A stretch of 64,000 nt of DNA from Azospirillum lipoferum 4B (lineage in GTDB: Bacteria; Pseudomonadota; Alphaproteobacteria; Azospirillales; Azospirillaceae): the NCBI RefSeq assembly GCF_000283655.1, contig NC_016622.1:1748501-1812500 (forward strand), given 5' to 3'. The position numbers and the translations under genes were made by a program. Below the pieces are notes generated by a model. That model searched no databases and had not been told where the DNA came from. It saw nothing but the letters and a program-made list of their open reading frames with translations. Of this stretch, positions 45,997 through 53,076 are shown one piece after another (position 1 is the stretch's first letter; the number at the start of each line of letters is the position of its first letter).

Positions 45997-47169
45997 CTAT
46001 CCGAAGAGAGCGTCGATGGCCGCCTGATCGAGCGGCACCGGTGGCTCCGCCGCTGCGGGCGGCGGGGGCGGTGCGGCCGGCTTGGGAGCGGCCTTGGCCT
46101 TCGGCGCCGCGCCGGGCGGCTTCGGCACCGGCTTCTTCGCCGGGGCGGGTGCCGGGGCCGGGCTGTCGAACATGCTGTCGATGTCGGCCTGACTCGCCTG
46201 TACCGGTGCGGCGGCGGGCGCCGGGGCGTCGAACATGCTGTCGATGTCCGCCTGGCTCGACTGTATCGGAGCGGCGGGCGCGGGGGCGTCGAACATGCTG
46301 TCGATGTCGGCCTGGCTCGCCTTCACCGGGGCGGGCGGCGGGGGCGGAGGTGGCGCGGGGGCGGGCGCCGGAACGGCGGCCGGGCTGTCGAACATGCTGT
46401 CGACATCGGCCTGGCTGACGCCGTGACCGTCCAGCTGCGGACCGTTCAGCAGATGCGCATCCGGCCGGCTGTCGGTCTGCTCCTCCTTGACGACGATGCC
46501 GGCCAGCCCATCCTCGCCCCAGATGCTGATCATGGCCATGACGCGCTGCTCGATGTAGCGGAGCGCGTTGACCACCTTGCTGGTGCGCTGGCCGGTCAGG
46601 TCCTGGAAGGAACAGGCGGTGAAGATGTCGTTCACCTGCGTGTCGATCTCGCCGCACATGGCGGGATCGGCCCCGCTCGCGCGCAGCTTTCCCGCCAGAT
46701 CCATCAGCCGTTCGGCCGCATTCAGGATTTCGAAGGACGCGCGTTCGGTCGAGATGACGATGGCATCGAGTTCGTTCGTGGCGGAGAGGATCTTGTCGCC
46801 CGACCCGTCGGGCGGCCGCAGTGCCGCAACCTCCCGCCGCGCCTGTTCGATCGACGCCGCCATTTCCATCAGCTCGCGGCGCAGGACGCCGACATGCTTG
46901 CCGGCCTCCACCGCTTCGTTCTGCCGGTTCCAGGAGTCGCGGAACTCCTGGAGCATGGCGCGCACCTCTTCCGTCGCGGCCCCGAGGGACCGCCGGTGAA
47001 GCCGCCGCAGAAACGCCCTGCCCTTCGCCGATCGGGCGATGGCGTCCTCGATCTGCTCGAACTCCTCATCGGACAGCTGCGGAAGCTGCTCCAAACCGGT
47101 CCACTCCCCAAACTGGATTCGCCAGCCGCCCCAAGGACCGGGCGCCGGGCGGCATGTGCCGCCGCCCAC
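45997..47169 (-). CDS. Extended CheZ-like phosphatase with repeated docking motifs
   Basis: 390 residues from a GTG; a TTG at 47094 with GGGGAG upstream is an alternative start. A helical N-terminal region (about 33-215) contains SFQDLTGQRTSKVV with Asp190 and Gln194. The C-terminal 140 residues are Pro/Ala-rich and carry SQADVDSMFD or SQADIDSMFD four times (252-261, 285-294, 305-314, 326-335) and end in DQAAIDALFG. Ordinary CheZ has one such motif. It is preceded by cheY, presumably its substrate, 55 bp upstream. Confidence 0.85.
   Translation of the reverse strand: MGGGTCRPAPGPWGGWRIQFGEWTGLEQLPQLSDEEFEQIEDAIARSAKGRAFLRRLHRRSLGAATEEVRAMLQEFRDSWNRQNEAVEAGKHVGVLRRELMEMAASIEQARREVAALRPPDGSGDKILSATNELDAIVISTERASFEILNAAERLMDLAGKLRASGADPAMCGEIDTQVNDIFTACSFQDLTGQRTSKVVNALRYIEQRVMAMISIWGEDGLAGIVVKEEQTDSRPDAHLLNGPQLDGHGVSQADVDSMFDSPAAVPAPAPAPPPPPPPAPVKASQADIDSMFDAPAPAAPIQSSQADIDSMFDAPAPAAAPVQASQADIDSMFDSPAPAPAPAKKPVPKPPGAAPKAKAAPKPAAPPPPPAAAEPPVPLDQAAIDALFG
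46000..46416 (-). repeat. Coding repeat array of the CheY-docking-like motif
   Basis: Five copies at 46387-46416, 46288-46317, 46228-46257, 46165-46194 and 46000-46029. The first four are nearly identical in DNA (GTCGAACATGCTGTCGA core on the plus strand), separated by Pro/Ala linkers of differing length; the terminal copy is diverged. This indicates recent intragenic duplication. Confidence 0.85.
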
Positions 47170-47224
47170 CCGGACCGGTCACGATAAGCTCCGATCGCCC
47201 CTTGCGGGATTTGCCCTCGCGGGA

Positions 47225-47590
47225 TCAGCCGCCGATGACGGCCTGGATCTTCTGCTTCAGCGTGTCGGCGTTGAAAGGCTTGACGATGTAGTTGTTCACG
47301 CCGGCCTGCTTGGCGGCGATCACGTTCTCGGTCTTGCTTTCGGCGGTGACCATGATGAAGGGCGTCGCCGCCAGCTTCGCATCCGCGCGGATTTCCTTCA
47401 GCAGCTGGAGGCCGGTCATCGGCTCCATGTTCCAGTCGGAAATGATGAGGCCGAACTTGCTCTCACGCAGCTTCGCCAGCGCCGACACACCGTCGCCGGC
47501 CTCGTCGATGTCGGTGTAGCCGATCTGGGTCAACAGGTTCCGAACGATGCGCCGCATGGTGGCGTAATCATCGACGACGAGGATCTTCAT
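47225..47590 (-). CDS. cheY: Chemotaxis response regulator CheY
   Basis: A 121-residue single receiver domain: ILVVDDYATMRRIVRNLL, phospho-acceptor Asp in GLIISDWNMEPMTG, Thr in PFIMVTAESKTENV and Lys in NYIVKPFNADTLKQKI. This is the motor-binding CheY pattern. It heads the run with the two CheZ-like genes on the minus strand. The 266-bp gap upstream (47591-47856) shows no gene and should carry the promoter. Confidence 0.94.
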   Translation of the reverse strand: MKILVVDDYATMRRIVRNLLTQIGYTDIDEAGDGVSALAKLRESKFGLIISDWNMEPMTGLQLLKEIRADAKLAATPFIMVTAESKTENVIAAKQAGVNNYIVKPFNADTLKQKIQAVIGG

Positions 47591-47856
47591 CTAGACGTCT
47601 CCGCAATAATCCGTTGCCGGTGTCTGACCGGCCGTTACGCCCACCCGGCGCGGGGGCTGCGCCGTAATCCGGGAAGTGATGCCGACTGTAGTGCCCTAAC
47701 TGCCGCCAAAAGTCATCCCCTTGGGACACACTGCATCAGCCTGGTAAAGAACGTGTTACCACGCGGGACATCATCTTGCCGAATCAGGGTCATCCCCACG
47801 GCCGATCGCGTCCGGGGCGGACGGCCGCACCCGATTCGATGCAGTATCGCCCCCGA

Positions 47857-49932
47857 TCACAGCGGCGCCGTGGCCCCGGCGAGCCAGCGGCGGGCCGCCT
47901 CGTCCAGCAGCGGAGACAGCGACTCGCGTACCCGCGCATGATAGGCATCGACCCAGGCGGCCTCCGCATCGGACAGCAGCGCGCGCTCGATTGCCGAGCG
48001 GTCGATCGGCACCAGGGTCAGCGGCTCGAACTCCATCATCCGGCGCTCCGCGCCGGTCGGCATCCCGCGCTCCGCGCCGGCAAGCGCGCCCTGCGGCTCC
48101 ACCGGCTGCACGACGATCAGGTTCTCGATGCGGATACCGTAGGCGCCGGTCTTGTAATAGCCGGGCTCGTTGGACAGGATCATGCCCGGCTGCAGGGCCA
48201 CCGTGTTGCCGACCTTGGAGATGCGCTGCGGCCCCTCATGCACCGACAGGAAGCTGCCGACGCCGTGGCCGGTGCCGTGGTCGTAGTCGAGCCCCGCCTG
48301 CCACAGCGGCAGCCGCGCCAGCGCGTCCAGCTGGGAGCCGGTGGTGCCGTGCGGAAAGCGGACGGTGGACAGCGCGATGTGGCCCTTCAGCACGCGGGTG
48401 AAGCGGTCGCGCATCTCCGCGGCCAGTGCCGGGTCCAGTTCGCCGACCGCCAGCGTGCGGGTGACGTCGGTGGTGCCGTCGAGATACTGCGCGCCGCTGT
48501 CCAGCAGGAACAGGCTGCCCGGCTCCAGCCGGCGGTCGGTCTCGGGCGTCACGCGGTAATGGACGATGGCGCCGTTCGGACCGGCCCCGGCGATGGTGTC
48601 GAAGCTGACGCCGCGGAACCGCTCATTCTCCCGCCGGAAGGCCAGCAGCCGCTCCACCACCGCCAGCTCGGTCAGCCCGCCCTTCGGCGCCTCCTCCGAG
48701 AACCAGTGCAGGAAGCGGACGATGGCGGCGCCGTCGCGGGTGTGGGCGGCACGGGTACCGGCCAGCTCCGCCGGGTTCTTGCAGGCCTTGGGCAGGGCGC
48801 AGGGATCGCCGTCGCGCTCCACCTTCGCACCGGCCAGATGCAGCCGGTCGACGATCCAGGCCGAGGTGCAGGTCGGGTCGGCCAGCACGCGGGCGGAGCC
48901 GCGGGCGACGGCGTCCAGCGCCGGCCCGAACTCCTCCACCGGCCGCACCCGCACCCGGTTGCCCAGATGGGCGCGGGTCGGCGGCGCCAGCTTGCGCGGG
49001 TCGAGGAACAGGTCCACCGACGCATCGGCCGACAGGATGGCGAAGGACAGCGGCAGCGGCGTGCAGGGCACGTCGGCACCGCGGATGTTCAGCAGCCAGG
49101 CGATGCTGTCCGGCTGGGTCAGCACCGCGGCGGCGATGCCCGACTGCCCCAGATCGTCGGCCAGCCGGGCGCGCTTGTCGGCGGAGCTTTCGCCGGCGAA
49201 GGCCTCGTCCTGCGGCACCACGGGGGTGAGCGGGGCCGGCGGCTGGCCCTGCCACACCGAATCGAGCGGATTGTCCTCGCAGGCGATCAGCAGGATGCCG
49301 GCGCGTTCCAGAGCGGCGCGGGTCTTCTCCACCCAACCGATGGTGTGCAGCCAGGGATCGAAGCCGAAGCGCCCGCCTTCCGGCAATGCCGCGACGATCC
49401 AGTCGGTCAGCGGATCCTCGACCAGATGCTTGTACTCGTACAGGTCGGACGGAACCTCGCTGCGAACCTGCAGGGTGTAGCGGCCGTCGACGAAGATCGC
49501 GGCGCGGTCGGATGTCACCACCGCGTTGCCGGCGGACCCGGTGAAGCCGGTCAGCCAGCCCAGCCGCTGGGCGCGCGGCGGCACATACTCGCCCTGATGC
49601 TCATCGCCGCGCGGAACGATGAAGCCGTCGAGTTCCCGGCGCTTCAGCGCGGCACGCAGGTCGGCCAGCCGCTGGGCGGGTCCCGGCCGGGCGGCCGGCG
49701 CCTCCGCCGCCAGGACCGCCTTCAGCGCCTGGAGCTGTTCGGCCAATGCCGGCGGCAGGGTCTCGCCCACCAGCACCAGCCACGCCGCCGGGTCCTCCCC
49801 TTCCGGCGCCGCCAGCACGCCGGCCAGCAGCGCGCGGACATCCGCGGGGGAGCGGCCGGTCCCGGCCTCGGTCAACAGGGTCGCAAGGGCGTCGTCGCCA
49901 CGGTAAGCGCCGGAGGGAGTCGCGCTGGACAC
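47857..49932 (-). CDS. pepP: Xaa-Pro aminopeptidase (aminopeptidase P, M24B)
   Basis: About 691 residues from a GTG (MSSATPSGAYRGDD) with GAGGAA 9 bases upstream; the frame runs 22 codons further. It is the long three-domain form. The dimanganese site is formed by LLDSGAQYLDGTTDVTRT, HGVGSFLSVHEGPQ, ILSNEPGYYKTG and IRIENLIVV. It releases N-terminal residues before proline in the cytoplasm. Confidence 0.94.
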   Translation of the reverse strand: MSSATPSGAYRGDDALATLLTEAGTGRSPADVRALLAGVLAAPEGEDPAAWLVLVGETLPPALAEQLQALKAVLAAEAPAARPGPAQRLADLRAALKRRELDGFIVPRGDEHQGEYVPPRAQRLGWLTGFTGSAGNAVVTSDRAAIFVDGRYTLQVRSEVPSDLYEYKHLVEDPLTDWIVAALPEGGRFGFDPWLHTIGWVEKTRAALERAGILLIACEDNPLDSVWQGQPPAPLTPVVPQDEAFAGESSADKRARLADDLGQSGIAAAVLTQPDSIAWLLNIRGADVPCTPLPLSFAILSADASVDLFLDPRKLAPPTRAHLGNRVRVRPVEEFGPALDAVARGSARVLADPTCTSAWIVDRLHLAGAKVERDGDPCALPKACKNPAELAGTRAAHTRDGAAIVRFLHWFSEEAPKGGLTELAVVERLLAFRRENERFRGVSFDTIAGAGPNGAIVHYRVTPETDRRLEPGSLFLLDSGAQYLDGTTDVTRTLAVGELDPALAAEMRDRFTRVLKGHIALSTVRFPHGTTGSQLDALARLPLWQAGLDYDHGTGHGVGSFLSVHEGPQRISKVGNTVALQPGMILSNEPGYYKTGAYGIRIENLIVVQPVEPQGALAGAERGMPTGAERRMMEFEPLTLVPIDRSAIERALLSDAEAAWVDAYHARVRESLSPLLDEAARRWLAGATAPL

Positions 49933-50047
49933 GGAACGTGTTCCTCGGAAGGGTGGAGCCTGTGGTCCCAGGCTAGGCACCCGGCCGGTCCGGTGCAAGC
50001 GGCGGGGTGGCGGCTATGCCGGTTGGGGTGGGGGTGCAAAAGCGAAT

Positions 50048-50194
50048 GCCCCCTCCCCATCCCTCCGCCGCCCTCGGCCGGCCAAAGGCGGTCCGATGGC
50101 GGTGGAGGGGGTTGGACGCTGGTCAGCGGAACGTAAATGTCGAAGCGGCGGCAGTCCCCTCTCCCTCGAAGAGGGGGAGGGTTAGGGAGGGGGC
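50048..50194. repeat. Dispersed C/G-rich intergenic repeat, copy 5
   Basis: Runs from GCCCCCTCCCCATCCCTCC to GGGTTAGGGAGGGGGC and includes AGCGGCGGCAGTCCCCTCTCC. The central portion differs from other copies, so ends and the inner box are more conserved than the middle. It lies between pepP (5' side) and the TerB-like gene (3' end). Confidence 0.88.
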
Positions 50195-50210
50195 ACCCGA
50201 AGCAACACCC

Positions 50211-50684
50211 TCAAGCCGGCAACCCCGCGTCGTCCGGCAGACCCAGCCGCTCCAGCACGCGCTTGCGGGCCTCGCCGCGTTCGATGTCGGAGACATGCAG
50301 CAGGCCGCCGATGCGGCGCAGCAGGCTGGCCTCCAGATCGTTCAACACGCCGTCAGCGTAGGCGACCTCCCACAGCATCTCGACGATCCAGACGCGGCTG
50401 CCCGGCGGGCAGCGGTCCATGATGACGCTGATATAGCGGTGGTAGGGCGACACGTCCTCGGTGTCGAAGACGGCGGCGGACAGCAGGTCCTGCGCCTCTT
50501 CCTCGGTCAGGTGGAAGTGGCGCCGGGCGACGGCGATGATGCGGTCGCGCTCCGCCTGGGTGATGGTGTCGTCGGTGCGCGCGGCCTCGACCATCAGGGC
50601 GGCGGCGGCGGCCTGCAGGGCGTCCTCGCCCGGCTCGGCGCCGTCGTCGTCGCCTGCGAACAAGGACCGGATGCGGTTCAGCAT
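50211..50684 (-). CDS. TerB-like (COG4103) protein
   Basis: 157 residues from MLNRIRSLFAGDDDGAEPGE. ALQAAAAALMVEAARTDDTITQAERDRIIAVA and ISVIMDRCPPGSRVWIVEMLWEVAYADG are features of the TerB-like helical family, where paired acidic residues can bind metal. The biological role is unknown; tellurite resistance is not implied without other ter genes. It is followed on the same strand side by prmA upstream (80 bp). Confidence 0.85.
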   Translation of the reverse strand: MLNRIRSLFAGDDDGAEPGEDALQAAAAALMVEAARTDDTITQAERDRIIAVARRHFHLTEEEAQDLLSAAVFDTEDVSPYHRYISVIMDRCPPGSRVWIVEMLWEVAYADGVLNDLEASLLRRIGGLLHVSDIERGEARKRVLERLGLPDDAGLPA

Positions 50685-50764
50685 GGTGGCTCCCCAGGTG
50701 AATGTCGAAACATCGTCACTAGGGGAAGTCGCAACCCGGTCCTTCGGTTTCAACGGCGCCTCGC

Positions 50765-51655
50765 TTAACGCTTGACCACAAGAGTGGTCCATTCCCCGAC
50801 CGGGATGCGCGCGACCAGACGCAGGCCCTGGTTGCGGTGGGCCTGGATGACGTGGCGCTCCTGCCGGTTCAGCAGGCCGGCCAGCACGGCATAGCCACCC
50901 TTCTTCAGGTGGCGGCGCAGCTGCGGCGCCATGCGCGACAGCGGGCGGGCCAGGATGTTGGCGGTGATCAGGGTGTAGGGCTTGTGCCGGCCGACGATCC
51001 GGGTGTTGTAGCCGTCGCCGCCCTGGGCGCGGATGCTGTTCTTCGCCCCGTTCAGCGCCGCGTTGATCCGGGTGACGCGTACCGCCTCGGGATCGATGTC
51101 GACAGCGGTCACGGCGACGCGCCAGCGCTTGGCCACCGCCAGCGCCAGGATGCCGGAGCCGCAGCCCATGTCGAGCGCGCCGCGCCGGCCGCCGCGCGGC
51201 AGCTTCAGATGGCGCGACAGCCGGTCGAGCGCCTGCAGGCAGCCGTTGGTCGAGCCATGCTCGCCGGTGCCGAAGGCGGTGGCGGCATCGACCAGCAGCG
51301 GGATGCTGCCGGCCGGCACGATGCCCTCATGGTGGGAGCCGTGGACGAAGAAGCGGCCGGCGCGAATCGGCGGGAAGCCCTGGTAGCTGTGCGACACCCA
51401 GTCGATGGGCGGCAGGTTCTCGACCGCCAGACGCGGCTCCTCGATCCCCAGCGCCTTGGCCAGCACGGCGACGCGCGACTGCAGCCGTGCCTCGTCCGGG
51501 GCGCCGTACAGCGTCGCCTCGACCAGCCAGTTGCCGCCCTCCTCCAGTTCGAAGGTCGACACCGCATCGGCATGGTCGCCCACCGCCTCGGCGAAAGCGG
51601 GCGCATGGGCTTCGGGGACGACCAGCGCGATGCGCCAGAGCGGGGTTTGCGACAT
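50765..51655 (-). CDS. prmA: Ribosomal protein L11 methyltransferase
   Basis: 296 residues. The N-terminal L11-recognition domain leads into DAATAFGTGEHGSTNGCLQAL, SAM motif I ALDMGCGSGILALAVAKRW, TAVDIDPEAVRVTRINAALNGA and LITANILARPLSRMAPQL. It trimethylates L11. Start ATG gives MSQTPLWRIALVVPEAHAP. Intact. Confidence 0.95.
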   Translation of the reverse strand: MSQTPLWRIALVVPEAHAPAFAEAVGDHADAVSTFELEEGGNWLVEATLYGAPDEARLQSRVAVLAKALGIEEPRLAVENLPPIDWVSHSYQGFPPIRAGRFFVHGSHHEGIVPAGSIPLLVDAATAFGTGEHGSTNGCLQALDRLSRHLKLPRGGRRGALDMGCGSGILALAVAKRWRVAVTAVDIDPEAVRVTRINAALNGAKNSIRAQGGDGYNTRIVGRHKPYTLITANILARPLSRMAPQLRRHLKKGGYAVLAGLLNRQERHVIQAHRNQGLRLVARIPVGEWTTLVVKR

Positions 51656-51761
51656 GACAGGGGCTTTCCGACGACGACGCGAGAAGAAGCGGCGTTTTTA
51701 GCATCAAGCCGGAAAGAGACCAAGGATTCCGGACAATGGCGGAACCCTTATCCGTGCGCGT

Positions 51762-52958
51762 CTACCGCCCCGACAGCCGGTCGGCGATGTCGTGCATGCC
51801 CTGGGCGCGCAGGACCGACTGACGGTGGCGCACCAGGCGGCGCTCCAACGCCTTCTCCATCGCCGCCCCGCCGAGCAGCTCGCCGTCCGCCCCCTTCAGC
51901 CGGTCGGCAAGGTCGCGGGTCAGCACCCCTTCCGCCTTCGGGTCGCGGCGGTCGAGCGGCTGGTCGCCGGCGATGCTCTGGCGCAACCGCTCCAGCAGGA
52001 CGGCCCGGCTCTGCGGCGCGCGGCCCTGCAGGGCGAGGCGGCAGACCTGACGCAGCGAGGCGGCCATCGGCGCCAGCGCCGGGTCGGGATCGCGGTCGAA
52101 CAGCGCGTCGGCCAGCGCGCAGAGCCCGTCATGCAGGCTGGGCTGCGTGCCCAGCAGCTCCTTCATCGTGTCGGCGGACCCCATGATGTCGGCGATCACC
52201 CCGTCCAGCAGCGCCAGATGCCGCGGCCAGACATCGTCGTCGATCATCGCCAGCAGCAAATCGAGCTTGCCGGCCAATGTCCCGCCACCCTCCAGATGCT
52301 GGCAGAGCAGGACCAGGAACAGCCCATCATGCCCCGCCTCCCCCACCGACTCCTCGATCCGGTTGCTGGTGCCGGGCAGGTCGGCGGAGTCGAAGCGCGG
52401 CAGGCGGCGCCGTTCGGCCAGCGCGTCGCGGGCAGCCCCGGAGACCGCCTCCACCAACTGCCGCAACTCGCGGGCACGGGCGGCATGCGACACGCCGTGA
52501 AGATCGGCATGATGGCGGGCCACCGCATGGATGGCGGCGCCCAGCAGCGCGCCCTGCTCCTCCAGACGGCGGAACAGCGGCCAGGAATGCAGCAGCTCGG
52601 TCGGGGTGATGCGCTGGGCATCCAGATAGGGGCGCAGCAGCCGGCCGATGACCACCCGGCTTTCGAATTCGCGCAGGTCCTCCGGCTTGCGGCAGAGCGG
52701 CGCCCCTTCCGCCGTGCCGCCCAGGGTCAGCCCCTTGCGCGTGCCCTGGGGGGAGGTCTTGTGCAGGATCACCGTTTCCAGCGACAGGCCGGCGATGGTG
52801 CGGAACTTCACCACCTTCGCCTCCTCCACCCCGGAGGCGGCCAGTTGGGAGCGGGCGGCCGACAGGGCCGCCTCCTGGTCGGTATAGGCGCCTTCGATGA
52901 GCCAGCGCCCCTCGCGACGGCTCTGCACCTCGTAACTGACGCTGCCCGTTCCGAACAC
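51762..52958 (-). CDS. Unknown conserved-looking protein (398 aa)
   Basis: I do not recognise a family. The start is taken as GTG (MFGTGSVSYEVQSRREGRW) with GGAGG 8 bases upstream. The first 70 residues look like a small alpha/beta domain (YTDQEAALSAARSQLAASGVEEAKVVKF), similar in style to domains that read sequence context. The rest is strongly helical and rich in Leu, Arg and Asp, without membrane segments. It contains LLAMIDDDVWPRHLALLDGVIADIMG. It lies between prmA and uvrD, all on the minus strand. Confidence 0.7.
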   Translation of the reverse strand: MFGTGSVSYEVQSRREGRWLIEGAYTDQEAALSAARSQLAASGVEEAKVVKFRTIAGLSLETVILHKTSPQGTRKGLTLGGTAEGAPLCRKPEDLREFESRVVIGRLLRPYLDAQRITPTELLHSWPLFRRLEEQGALLGAAIHAVARHHADLHGVSHAARARELRQLVEAVSGAARDALAERRRLPRFDSADLPGTSNRIEESVGEAGHDGLFLVLLCQHLEGGGTLAGKLDLLLAMIDDDVWPRHLALLDGVIADIMGSADTMKELLGTQPSLHDGLCALADALFDRDPDPALAPMAASLRQVCRLALQGRAPQSRAVLLERLRQSIAGDQPLDRRDPKAEGVLTRDLADRLKGADGELLGGAAMEKALERRLVRHRQSVLRAQGMHDIADRLSGR

Positions 52959-53076
52959 GGCGGATTGCCTCCGGCTCTGTTGCAATGCTGCAATACTGGC
53001 CGGTGGCGGGGGCTGCGGCTGTGACGGCCGTCACAGTGCGGCAAACCGTCAGCCGGCCCCCTCAACCTGCCACCCC

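Noticed and set aside
46000-46416. Regularly spaced near-identical 30-bp units that could suggest a CRISPR array
   Set aside because: They are in frame within a CheZ-like gene, vary in spacing and encode a protein motif.
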